From DATFES01 sp035457725 (lineage in GTDB: Bacteria; Pseudomonadota; Alphaproteobacteria; CACIAM-22H2): a stretch of DNA of 17,882 bases. A model generated the notes under the pieces. The model was not told the origin of the DNA. It saw only the letters and a list, made by a program, of their open reading frames with translations, and searched no databases. The translations under genes and the position numbers were made by a program. The DNA lies in contig DATIBC010000031.1 of assembly GCA_035457725.1 (NCBI GenBank), forward strand, positions 1-17,882, written 5' to 3'. Shown here in pieces: positions 7,477-14,547 of this stretch. Position 1 is the stretch's first letter; the number at the start of each line of letters is the position of its first letter.

Positions 7477-8856
7477 ATGGCGGCCAAATTCGACTTCGAC
7501 TTGTTCACGATCGGCGCCGGATCGGGCGGCGTCGCCGCATCGCGCCACGCGGCCAGCTTCGGCGCGCGGGTCGCCATCGCCGAGTCGTGGCGCGTCGGCG
7601 GCACCTGCGTGCTGCGCGGCTGCGTGCCGAAGAAGCTGCTCGTCTACGGAACGCATTTCCGCGAAGAGCTCGAGGACGCGCGTGGCTATGGCTGGACCAT
7701 CGAGGGCGCGTCGCTCGACTGGGCGGGGCTGATCGCGGCCAAGGGCCGGGAGCTCGACCGTCTCAACGGCATCTATATCAGGATGCTCGACGAGTCGCGC
7801 GTGACGATCATCGAGGGCCGCGCCACGCTCGTCGACGCGCACACCATCGATATCGCCAACCGCCGGTACTCCGCCAAACATGTCCTGATCGCAACCGGCG
7901 GCTCGCCGGAACTGCCGAGCATTCCCGGCGTCGAGCACGCCATCACCTCGAACGAAGCGCTTGACCTCGAGCGCCTTCCGGCGCGCATCGTCATCGTCGG
8001 CGGCGGCTACATCGCCGTCGAATTCGCCGGCATCTTTCGCGCCGCTGGAGTCGAGGTGATCGAAGTGATCCGCGCCGACCGGATTCTACGCGGCTTCGAC
8101 GGGGATATTCGCTCCCATCTGTCGGCCGAGATGGCGAAGAAGGGAATCGACATTCGATCGGGCGCCAAAATCGCGCGCATCGACAAGATGGGCGCCTCGT
8201 TCAGGCTGACGTCCGAGACAGGCGATACCCTCGAGACCGATCTCGTGATGTACGCCACCGGCCGCCGGCCGAACACCGATGGTATCGGGCTGGAGGCGGC
8301 GGGCGTTCATCTCAACAAGGCGGGCGCGATCGCGGTCGACGAGTGGCAGCGTTCGACGGCACCGAATATCTTCGCCATCGGCGACGTCACCGACCGCATC
8401 AATCTGACTCCGGTCGCCATCGCCGAGGGGCGCGCCATCGCCGAAACGCTGTTCGGCGGCAACCCGACGCGGATGGATCACGCCGACGTGCCGTCGGCCG
8501 TTTTCAGCCAGCCGCCGGTCGGCACCGTCGGAATGAGCGAAGAAACCGCGCGCCAGCAGCTCGGCGCGGTCGATGTTTATCGGGCCGTGTTCCGGCCGAT
8601 GAAACACACGCTCTCCGGTCGCGACGAGCGGACGATGATGAAGCTGGTCGTCGATCGACAGTCGCAGAAAGTGGTCGGCGTCCACATGGTCGGCGCCGAC
8701 GCGCCGGAGATCATCCAGGGCCTCTCCATCGCCGTGAAGGCCGGGCTGACCAAGCGGGATTTCGACCGCACGGTGGCCATCCATCCGACCTCGGCCGAGG
8801 AATTCGTTCTGATGCGCGAGCCGGTCAAACCGACGGCTGCGAAGGCCGCGGAGTAG
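7477..8856 (+). CDS. gor: Glutathione-disulfide reductase
   Basis: Gor uses NADPH to reduce oxidised glutathione in the cytosol. The protein has 459 residues, the normal length. The FAD-binding GAGSGG is at residues 13-18, and the redox-active disulfide is Cys44/Cys49 in GGTCVLRGCVPKK. The second Rossmann motif, GGGYIA (175-180), is followed by Arg199 and Arg205 in the positions of E. coli Arg198 and Arg204, which bind the NADPH 2'-phosphate and argue against an NADH-linked lipoamide dehydrogenase. The second FAD motif is FAIGDVTDRINLTPVAI. His436 with Glu441 in HPTSAEE is the partner-subunit acid/base pair. The ATG at 7477 follows GGAGAGG at 7465-7471; the frame is open much further upstream, but that part overlaps DUF599. 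Trypanothione or mycothiol reductase is unlikely from the sequence and lineage. Confidence 0.95.
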   Translation: MAAKFDFDLFTIGAGSGGVAASRHAASFGARVAIAESWRVGGTCVLRGCVPKKLLVYGTHFREELEDARGYGWTIEGASLDWAGLIAAKGRELDRLNGIYIRMLDESRVTIIEGRATLVDAHTIDIANRRYSAKHVLIATGGSPELPSIPGVEHAITSNEALDLERLPARIVIVGGGYIAVEFAGIFRAAGVEVIEVIRADRILRGFDGDIRSHLSAEMAKKGIDIRSGAKIARIDKMGASFRLTSETGDTLETDLVMYATGRRPNTDGIGLEAAGVHLNKAGAIAVDEWQRSTAPNIFAIGDVTDRINLTPVAIAEGRAIAETLFGGNPTRMDHADVPSAVFSQPPVGTVGMSEETARQQLGAVDVYRAVFRPMKHTLSGRDERTMMKLVVDRQSQKVVGVHMVGADAPEIIQGLSIAVKAGLTKRDFDRTVAIHPTSAEEFVLMREPVKPTAAKAAE

Positions 8857-8889
8857 TCGCGTCGCCGCGCGCGGGATATAATGCCCGCG
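8854..8889 (+). promoter_or_regulatory. Candidate sigma-70 promoter with inverted repeat over the -10
   Basis: A perfect TATAAT sits at 8877-8882, unusual in DNA this GC-rich, with TAGTCG (three of six matches to TTGACA) 17 bases upstream at 8854-8859. The -10 lies inside the inverted repeat CGCGGG-N8-CCCGCG (8870-8875 with 8884-8889). It would start a transcript just downstream, leaving a leader of about 25-30 bases before the cupin ATG, so this gene need not depend on gor transcription. Confidence 0.5.
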
Positions 8890-8916
8890 GTCGTTCGACA
8901 GCGGGGGAGTTGCGCC

Positions 8917-9474
8917 ATGTTCGAGATCGAGCCATTCGTGGCCCAATGCCGCGCGGCGGTCGCGGCGGACAAAAGCCACAAAGCGGTGCGTGAGGTCGTC
9001 GCCCGCGCCGTCGCCGATCCGGGCGCGGTGCTGCGCGGCCTCGGCGAACCGAAACGTGCGATCATCGAGACACTGCATCGCGCTCCCGATCTGACGATTC
9101 TCAATGTCGTTTGGGCGCCGCGGATGACGATCTATCCGCACAATCACCGCATGTGGGCGGTGATCGGCGTGTACACCGGGCGAGAAGACAATATTTTCTG
9201 GCGGCGATTGCCCGATGGGGACGGCAGGGGAATCGAGGCGGCGGGCGCGAAGGCGCTCGGCGTAAAGGACGCAGCGCCGCTGGGGCCCGACATCATTCAT
9301 TCGGTGACCAACCCGATCGCCCGGCTGACCGGCGCGATCCACGTCTACGGCGGGGATTTCTTCGCCGTCGAGCGCAGCGAATGGGATCCCGAAACGCTCG
9401 TCGAGGGCCGCTACGATCCGCAGAAGACGCTGCGCATGTTCGAGGAGGCGAACGAGATCTACGCTCGCGCCTGA
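8917..9474 (+). CDS. Cupin, thiol-dioxygenase-like (COG5553-type predicted metal enzyme)
   Basis: This 185-residue beta-barrel protein resembles the cysteine/3-mercaptopropionate dioxygenase fold. His75 and His77 in YPHNHRMW, with His128 in PDIIHSV, have the spacing of the three iron-binding His in cysteine dioxygenase (86, 88, 140 in rat). WAVIGVYTGRED resembles the WAVIGVL.G.E region of bacterial 3-mercaptopropionate dioxygenases. His142 and Tyr144 in AIHVYGG line up with the His and Tyr of the Ser-His-Tyr triad, but the Ser position is Ala140. The position of the Cys that crosslinks to Tyr in mammalian enzymes is Val82, as expected for a bacterial type. The start at 8917 follows GGGGGAG at 8903-8909; a longer frame from 8881 would begin inside the promoter. 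The substrate is unknown: cysteine, mercaptopropionate or a related thiol are candidates. It converges on the PLP enzyme gene. Confidence 0.75.
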   Translation: MFEIEPFVAQCRAAVAADKSHKAVREVVARAVADPGAVLRGLGEPKRAIIETLHRAPDLTILNVVWAPRMTIYPHNHRMWAVIGVYTGREDNIFWRRLPDGDGRGIEAAGAKALGVKDAAPLGPDIIHSVTNPIARLTGAIHVYGGDFFAVERSEWDPETLVEGRYDPQKTLRMFEEANEIYARA

Positions 9475-9585
9475 CTAGGCATGATCCGTTCTGGTGCGGT
9501 CATTTCGTGCGCCGTCATGGTTCGTCTTTCACCTCGCACGCCCGTCCTCGTGTTGTTGAGCCTCCTCATCATCCTGAGCGGCCGG

Positions 9586-9613
9586 CCTCTCCTTCGCCAG
9601 GCTCAGGATGAGG
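9586..9613. repeat. REP-like palindrome 1
   Basis: In the reverse sense this reads as a stem with one bulged base around the 11-base loop GAGCCTGGCGA; the 17-base core occupies 9591-9607. The core differs by one base from the copy upstream of cysS. The right arm GCTCAGGATGAGG (9601-9613) can also pair with CCTCATCATCCTGAGC at 9564-9579, which has a three-base insertion, giving an alternative larger hairpin. It lies in the convergent gap between the cupin and PLP-enzyme genes. Confidence 0.75.
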
Positions 9614-9634
9614 GCGCGGCACATGCGCCGCGCC
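9613..9634. terminator. GC hairpin in convergent gap (possible bidirectional terminator)
   Basis: GGCGCGGC (9613-9620) and GCCGCGCC (9627-9634) form a perfect 8-bp stem with a six-base loop ACATGC. It lies between the two REP-like elements and between convergent genes, where a two-way terminator is expected. There is no nearby T-run on the plus side, so its role is inferred from stem strength and position. Confidence 0.45.
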
Positions 9635-9658
9635 ACCATGCGAGCATATTTATCGCTT

Positions 9659-9685
9659 CTCGCCCTGAGCCAGTCGAAGGGCGAG
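9659..9685. repeat. REP-like palindrome 2
   Basis: A perfect 8-bp stem CTCGCCCT/AGGGCGAG encloses the 11-base loop GAGCCAGTCGA. The 17-base core (9664-9680) is one base different from the copy near cysS. Translated, it gives the Pro-Glu-Pro-Val-Glu-Gly peptide often seen in spurious ORFs over such repeats. It ends 37 bases before the stop of the convergent PLP-enzyme gene. Confidence 0.8.
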
Positions 9686-9722
9686 GGATAAAACCGGCGC
9701 TTCAAGCTCAGCGGATCATATT

Positions 9723-10886
9723 CTAGTTCGCCGCCAGCGCCTGCTCGAGGTCAGCGATCAAATCCTCGACCGCTTCCAGCCCGATCGAGATTCGCAACAG
9801 ATCGGGTGGGCACGGGGAGTCCGGTCCCTCGACCGAGGCGCGGTGCTCGACCAGACTTTCGACGCCGCCAAGCGACGTGGCGCGCTTGAAGACCTTGAGG
9901 GCGCCGGCGCATCTGATCGCCGCCGCCTCGCCGCCCTTGACGCGGATCGACAACATCGCGCCGAAGCCGCCCTTCATCTGCCGGCGCGCCGCCACGTACC
10001 CGGGGTCGCCGGGAAGTCCGGGATAAAGCACCGCGACGAGATTGGGGTGCTGGGCGAAATGCGTGGCGATGGCGAGCGCGCTCCGCGCCTGCATCTCGAC
10101 GCGGGCGAACAACGTGCGCATGCCGCGCAACAGCAGCCAGGTTTCGACCGGCCCGAGAATCGCGCCATTTGCCAGACGCAGGTACTTTATGCGTGACCAA
10201 TACGCGTCATCGCGCGCCGACACCAATGCTCCGGCGACGACGTCGGTGTGTCCATTGAGGTACTTGGTCGCCGAATGCATTACCAGATCGGCGCCGAACT
10301 CGATCGGGCGCGAAAAGACCGGCGTCGCCACCGTCGAATCGATGGCGAGGCGCGCGCCCACCTTGTGCGCGACCTCGGCCGCCATGGCGATATCGGTTAC
10401 CGCCCAGGTCGGATTTGCCGGAGTTTCCAGCCAGACAAGCTTGGTCGCGCCGGCGCGCGCGCAGCGCACCAGCTCGGCGCGCTGGTCTTCCGCCGAGTTG
10501 TCGTAGAAGTCGACGGCCAGCCCCCATGGCACGGCGAATTCGAGCAGCCATTTGCGCAACGACCAATACATGACGCGCGGCGCTACGACGTGATCGCCGG
10601 GCTTGAGCGCCATGAATGCCGCGGTCGCGGCGGCCATTCCCGAGGCGAAAACGAGAGCGCCTGCGCCCCGCTCGAGTTGGCACAGCAACGCCTCGACCTG
10701 TTCGAAGGTCGGGTTTTGATCGCGCGCGTAACCGCGGCCGCCCGGATAGCTGAGGTCGACGGCGCGTTCATACGTCGTCGAAACATGAATCGGCGGCACG
10801 ACGTCATGGAACGGCGCGGAAATCCTGCCCAGCGACTGGGCGGCGAGCGTGGCGGGACGCAGCTCCGACGGCCGCTTGTCGCGCAT
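9723..10886 (-). CDS. Cys/Met-metabolism PLP enzyme (cystathionine gamma-synthase/lyase family)
   Basis: This 387-residue, fold-type I PLP enzyme (PF01053) belongs to the family that makes or splits C-gamma or C-beta thioethers. PLP would be held by Lys208 in HSATKYLNGHTD, with Asp183 in AIDST under the pyridine nitrogen. ASGMAA (81-86) is the phosphate-binding loop and YARDQNPT (53-60) supplies phosphate contacts from the neighbouring subunit. LLRISIGLE near the C-terminus carries the substrate-carboxylate Arg. The usual YG.T after the active-site Tyr is replaced by Tyr107-Trp-Ser-Leu, so I cannot decide between gamma-synthase, gamma- or beta-lyase, or sulfhydrylase. GAGG lies seven to ten bases before the ATG at 10886. 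No other methionine gene is adjacent; YdcF ends 128 bases upstream on the same strand. Confidence 0.85.
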   Translation of the reverse strand: MRDKRPSELRPATLAAQSLGRISAPFHDVVPPIHVSTTYERAVDLSYPGGRGYARDQNPTFEQVEALLCQLERGAGALVFASGMAAATAAFMALKPGDHVVAPRVMYWSLRKWLLEFAVPWGLAVDFYDNSAEDQRAELVRCARAGATKLVWLETPANPTWAVTDIAMAAEVAHKVGARLAIDSTVATPVFSRPIEFGADLVMHSATKYLNGHTDVVAGALVSARDDAYWSRIKYLRLANGAILGPVETWLLLRGMRTLFARVEMQARSALAIATHFAQHPNLVAVLYPGLPGDPGYVAARRQMKGGFGAMLSIRVKGGEAAAIRCAGALKVFKRATSLGGVESLVEHRASVEGPDSPCPPDLLRISIGLEAVEDLIADLEQALAAN

Positions 10887-10934
10887 GGGGTTGCCTCACG
10901 TATTCATGGCGTCGCTCGACGCCTCGCAGATCAC

Positions 10935-10963
10935 GGGATAGATCGCCTAGGCGCCACGATCAA
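10935..10963 (-). promoter_or_regulatory. Candidate promoter of the PLP-enzyme gene with palindromic spacer
   Basis: Read on the minus strand this is TTGATC, a 17-base spacer, then TATCCC. The spacer contains the perfect 10-base palindrome CGCCTAGGCG (10944-10953), placed where a repressor or regulator could sit between the hexamers. Downstream, in the leader, GGCGTC-GCTC-GACGCC (10908-10923) can form a small hairpin. The hexamers each match only part of the consensus. Confidence 0.35.
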
Positions 10964-11014
10964 TCGCCAAATTGTCGCCTTACAGTTCGATCGATGACAT
11001 TGGAAGCCGACCGC

Positions 11015-11803
11015 TCAAGGAGCAGGAAAGAACGCGTTGGTTCGCCCGAGAGCGTAGTACGCGACCAGCCCAGCCCACTCGTGGCTGGCGAGCTCGAGCA
11101 GCCGCAGCGCTTTGTTGAACGAGATCGAGCCGCCGAAGCGCAACCTCGGCGTCGTTCGGTAGTCGACCGGATATGCGATGACGGTCCAGCCGGCTTGCCG
11201 AAAGGCGCCGACCGACCGCGGCATATGGTACGCCGACGTCACGAGGAGCCAGTTTTCACCAGACTTGGGTCGGGCCAGCGCATGGGAATTGAGGGCGTTC
11301 TCCCAAGTGTTGCGCGACTGATCCTCGAATAGGATGCGTGAAACGTCGACGCCGATCGCACGAAGGAGGATAGCGGCCGCCCGGGAGTCGGTGTATTCGG
11401 TTTGCGATAACGTGCCGGAGCCGCCCGCGAAGACAAGCTTGGCCGATGGATAGCGTCGGGCAAGCTCGGCGAACGCAAACAGTCTTCCCGCGCCGCGATC
11501 GCCGGGCGAGATCCGATCGCGCGATATGGCGGTACTGTTATCGAAATCACCGCCGAGGACGACGATCCCGTCGACGCGCTCGGGAGGCGTCACCGGCGGA
11601 AACCGGTTTTCGAGCGTCTGGATGGCCCATCCGCCGAACGGCACGTAGACGGCGAGAAGGATGAAGCCGACGACCGGCGTCACGATGCCGCGGCCAAGCC
11701 GCGCCAAGCGTGTCCACAATAACAGCGTGCCAAGGGCCAACAACGCGAGGGCAATGGCATCCGCGTCGGCGAACTGGCCGAGGATCTTCGATAGTTCGAA
11801 CAC
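11015..11803 (-). CDS. YdcF/ElyC-like DUF218 membrane protein
   Basis: This protein of about 262 residues has two N-terminal membrane segments (about 12-34 and 40-60) followed by a DUF218 domain. Domain signatures are GIVVLGGDFD, AKLVFAGGSG, EDQSRNTWENALNS and LLVTSAYHMPRSVGAFRQAGW, with conserved Asn, Glu, His and Arg that line the putative active site in this family. E. coli relatives SanA and ElyC affect envelope integrity and peptidoglycan or undecaprenyl-lipid metabolism; the reaction is not established. I prefer the GTG at 11803 because the protein then begins MFELSKIL, matching the common M-F-x-L-S-K start; a TTG at 11839 would add 12 residues. Neither has a clear Shine-Dalgarno. It is divergent from the DAHP synthase gene and 128 bases upstream of the PLP-enzyme gene. 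Confidence 0.85.
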   Translation of the reverse strand: MFELSKILGQFADADAIALALLALGTLLLWTRLARLGRGIVTPVVGFILLAVYVPFGGWAIQTLENRFPPVTPPERVDGIVVLGGDFDNSTAISRDRISPGDRGAGRLFAFAELARRYPSAKLVFAGGSGTLSQTEYTDSRAAAILLRAIGVDVSRILFEDQSRNTWENALNSHALARPKSGENWLLVTSAYHMPRSVGAFRQAGWTVIAYPVDYRTTPRLRFGGSISFNKALRLLELASHEWAGLVAYYALGRTNAFFPAP

Positions 11804-11871
11804 TCGTCGATCATTAAACTGTCGGAAAGCTCGACGCAAACAGTCGCGACGGGAGCCGCATAGGCGTCGGG

Positions 11872-11900
11872 TTGCGGCGGTGCAACATGCCTGATAGGCT
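11872..11900 (+). promoter_or_regulatory. Candidate sigma-70 promoter for the DAHP synthase group
   Basis: TTGCGG at 11872-11877 and TAGGCT at 11895-11900 are separated by exactly 17 bases and keep the most important bases (TTG, and TA...T). The start site would fall about 30 bases before the aroG ATG. I see no leader peptide or attenuator hairpin. Both hexamers are imperfect. Confidence 0.35.
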
Positions 11901-11940
11901 GTGCAAAATTGGACAGTTAGCAGGTGCGACGGGGTCGAAC

Positions 11941-13326
11941 ATGGCGGGAAAATGGGCGCCGGAAAGCTGGCGCAAGCGGCCGATCCGACAGGTTCCGCAG
12001 TACCCCGACCCGGCGGTGCTCGCCGAGGTCGAGAAACGACTCAAGAGTTTTCCGCCGTTGGTCTTCGCCGGCGAGGCGAGGGCGCTCAAGGCGGCATTGG
12101 CCAAGGTGGCCCAGGGCAGCGCTTTCCTGCTGCAAGGGGGCGACTGCGCCGAAAGCTTCGCCGAGTTCAGCGCCAACAATATCCGCGATTCGTTCAAGGT
12201 TCTGCTGCAGATGACCGTCGTGCTGATGTACGGCGGCCAGCTTCCGGTGGTGAAGGTCGGCCGAATGGCCGGCCAGTTCGCCAAGCCGCGTTCGGCCGAC
12301 ACCGAGACAATCGGCGACGCGACGCTGCCCGCCTATCGCGGCGACATCATCAACGGCCCCGAGTTCACGGCGGACGCGCGGCGACCCGATCCCGAGCGCA
12401 TGCTGCGCAGCTACAGCCAGGCGGCGGCGACCTTGAACCTTTTGCGCGCCTTCGCCCACGGCGGCTACGCCGACCTCCATCGCGTCCACGGCTGGACGCT
12501 TGGCTTCGTCGATCGCAGCCCGGCGGGCGAACGTTTTCGCGAATTGGCCGACCATATCGCCGACGCGCTCAGCTTCATGGAGGCGTGCGGACTGACGGCC
12601 GAAGCGGCGCCGCAGATTCGCGAAGCGGAATTCTTCACCTCGCACGAAGCGCTGCTGCTCCCCTACGAGGAGGCGTTGACCCGCATCGACAGCACCAGCG
12701 GCGATTGGTACGACTGCTCGGCGCACATGGTGTGGATCGGCGAGCGCACGCGCCAGCTCGACGGCGCGCATGTCGAGTTCTGCCGCGGCATCAAGAATCC
12801 GATTGGGCTTAAATGCGGGCCGACGCTGGAGCCCGACGAGTTGCTTCGCCTCGTCGACGTGCTCAATCCGGAGAACGAGCCGGGCCGGTTGACGCTCATC
12901 GCACGCATGGGCGCCGACAAGATCGAGGCGCGCTTGCCTCTCATCGTCCGACGCATCCAACGCGAGGGCCGCAATGTCGTGTGGTCGTGTGATCCGATGC
13001 ATGGCAACACGATCAAGTCGGCCACCGGCTACAAGACCCGCCCGTTCGACCGCATATTGAGCGAGGTACGCGCCTTCATGGCGATCCACCGCGGCGAAGG
13101 AACGAACGCCGGCGGCGTGCATTTCGAGATGACCGGGCAAAACGTCACCGAATGCACCGGCGGCGCCGAGGCGATCACCGAGCAATCGCTGGGCGACCGC
13201 TATCACACACATTGCGATCCGCGGCTGAACGGCAGCCAGGCGCTTGAGCTGGCCTTCCTCATCGCCGAAGGGTTGCGCAAGGCGCGCGTCGGCGTCGACA
13301 CCAGGACGGTCGCCGCCGCGTCTTGA
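11941..13326 (+). CDS. aroG: Class II 3-deoxy-7-phosphoheptulonate (DAHP) synthase
   Basis: This enzyme condenses PEP and erythrose-4-P to DAHP, opening the shikimate pathway. At 461 residues it is the class II (plant/actinobacterial) type. By alignment with the M. tuberculosis enzyme (Cys87, His369, Glu411, Asp441) the metal ligands are Cys69 in GGDCAESF, His354 in CDPMHGNT, Glu396 in HFEMTGQN and Asp426 in THCDPRLN, with near-identical spacing. KVGRMAGQFAKPRS, HRVHGW and GERTRQLDGAHVEF are further class II signatures, and RMGADKIEARLP binds substrate. The ATG at 11941 gives the typical MAGKWAPESWR-type N-terminus; the frame is open 23 codons further up but overlaps the promoter candidate. 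It lacks the long N-terminal extension of the mycobacterial protein that mediates aromatic feedback. The nicotinate phosphoribosyltransferase gene follows after 24 bases. Confidence 0.95.
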   Translation: MAGKWAPESWRKRPIRQVPQYPDPAVLAEVEKRLKSFPPLVFAGEARALKAALAKVAQGSAFLLQGGDCAESFAEFSANNIRDSFKVLLQMTVVLMYGGQLPVVKVGRMAGQFAKPRSADTETIGDATLPAYRGDIINGPEFTADARRPDPERMLRSYSQAAATLNLLRAFAHGGYADLHRVHGWTLGFVDRSPAGERFRELADHIADALSFMEACGLTAEAAPQIREAEFFTSHEALLLPYEEALTRIDSTSGDWYDCSAHMVWIGERTRQLDGAHVEFCRGIKNPIGLKCGPTLEPDELLRLVDVLNPENEPGRLTLIARMGADKIEARLPLIVRRIQREGRNVVWSCDPMHGNTIKSATGYKTRPFDRILSEVRAFMAIHRGEGTNAGGVHFEMTGQNVTECTGGAEAITEQSLGDRYHTHCDPRLNGSQALELAFLIAEGLRKARVGVDTRTVAAAS

Positions 13327-13350
13327 ACGCCTGCACCGAGTGGCGCATCG

Positions 13351-14517
13351 ATGAATGACGCACGGGCGAAGAACGGGGCGATGATGCGTCCGGCGGTGGA
13401 CGAGATACCGCGCTGGACCGATCACTATTTTCTACGCTCGAAGGCGGTTGTCGAGCGCTTCGGCGACAAGACGGTCAGCTATGCGGTATTCATGCGCCGT
13501 CCGGTGATCGCCACCACCAAGCTCGCCGTCGATTGGCTGCACGCCGTCGCCGCCTCGCGCAACACGCGGTTCACGATCGAGCTGCGCTACGCCGAGGGCG
13601 CGTGGGTCGGCGCCGGCGAACCCTTGATGTACATCACCGGCAGCCTGCGGCATCTGGTCGATCTCGAGACGCTTTATCTGCAGAAGATCGGCCCGCCCTG
13701 CGTCGCCGCTTATAACGCCTACACGATGTGCGTCGATCTGCCCAAGGTCGCGTTCATCGCCATGGATGCCCGCCACTGCGCCGGCACCGAGATGGCGGAG
13801 ATGATGGCCTACGCGGCGTCGGTCGGATCGCTCGCCGCCAAGCGCGACGCCCAGGCGCTGGGTTTCGTTGCCAACGCGACCGACGCCACGGCGCATTTCT
13901 TCAATCAGCCGGGCGGTCGCGGCACGATGCCGCACGCGCTCATCGGCTATGCCGGGTCGACGGTCCGCGCCGCTGAGATGTCGGCCGAGGCGTTTCCCGA
14001 CCAGGACCTGACCGTGCTGGTCGACTATTACGGACGCGAGATCACCGACGGTCTGGCGGTCTGCCGCCGCTTTCCCGAACTCGCCGCCAAAGGCCGGCTC
14101 GGCGTGCGGCTCGACACCCACGGCGGCCGCTATCTCGAGGGCCTCGACTTGGCGCGCTCGTATGCCGTGCTCGAGCGCAACGTGCCGCAGGCGATCCGCG
14201 GCTATCGCACCGAAGCCGAGCTGCGCCATCTCGTCGGCACCGGCGTGTCGGCGGCGGCGATCTGGCACATGCGCGAACAGCTCGATCAGGCGGGCTTTCC
14301 CAAGGCGCGCATCGTCGCCTCATCGGGCTTCACGCCGGCCAAATGCAAATCGATGGCCGTCGCCAACGTGCCGGTGAACGCGATCGGCACCGGCTCGTAT
14401 TTGCCCGAGACGTGGACCGAGACCTACGCCACCGCCGACATCGTCGAATACGACGGCGAGCCGTCGGTCAAGGTCGGTCGCGAGTTTCTCCTGCGCAAGA
14501 AGAACCCCGCGCCGTGA
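13351..14517 (+). CDS. pncB: Nicotinate phosphoribosyltransferase
   Basis: This enzyme makes nicotinate mononucleotide from nicotinate and PRPP, the entry to the Preiss-Handler route to NAD. The 388-residue protein is a type II phosphoribosyltransferase. RWTDHYFLRSKAVVERFGD opens the fold, AYNAYTMC and MDARHCAGTEMAE line the active site, GTMPHALIGYAGST contains His195 at the expected position of the catalytic, autophosphorylated His, and VRLDTHGGRY and IVASSGF contact phosphoribose. It belongs to a shorter branch than the E. coli PncB type, so a nicotinamide or quinolinate substrate cannot be fully excluded, but the context supports NAD synthesis: nadE lies 30 bases downstream. I kept the ATG at 13351; ATGs at 13381 and 13384 are alternatives, and none has a strong Shine-Dalgarno. 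Confidence 0.88.
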   Translation: MNDARAKNGAMMRPAVDEIPRWTDHYFLRSKAVVERFGDKTVSYAVFMRRPVIATTKLAVDWLHAVAASRNTRFTIELRYAEGAWVGAGEPLMYITGSLRHLVDLETLYLQKIGPPCVAAYNAYTMCVDLPKVAFIAMDARHCAGTEMAEMMAYAASVGSLAAKRDAQALGFVANATDATAHFFNQPGGRGTMPHALIGYAGSTVRAAEMSAEAFPDQDLTVLVDYYGREITDGLAVCRRFPELAAKGRLGVRLDTHGGRYLEGLDLARSYAVLERNVPQAIRGYRTEAELRHLVGTGVSAAAIWHMREQLDQAGFPKARIVASSGFTPAKCKSMAVANVPVNAIGTGSYLPETWTETYATADIVEYDGEPSVKVGREFLLRKKNPAP

Positions 14518-14547
14518 CCGCGATGGCGACGCGGCGCCGATTTCGCG

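Noticed and set aside
8881..8916. Upstream ATG at 8881 as start of the cupin gene
   Set aside because: It overlaps the -10 region and the inverted repeat, while the ATG at 8917 has a strong GGGGGAG at the right distance.
9481..9726. Possible 81-residue protein between the cupin and PLP-enzyme genes
   Set aside because: Its sequence reads through both REP-like palindromes (giving LRQAQDE and PEPVEG peptides) and has no ribosome binding site, so it is repeat DNA and not a gene.
10887..11014. SAM-II or other methionine riboswitch ahead of the PLP-enzyme gene
   Set aside because: I find only a small hairpin and a palindrome; the conserved SAM-II pseudoknot sequence is not recognisable.
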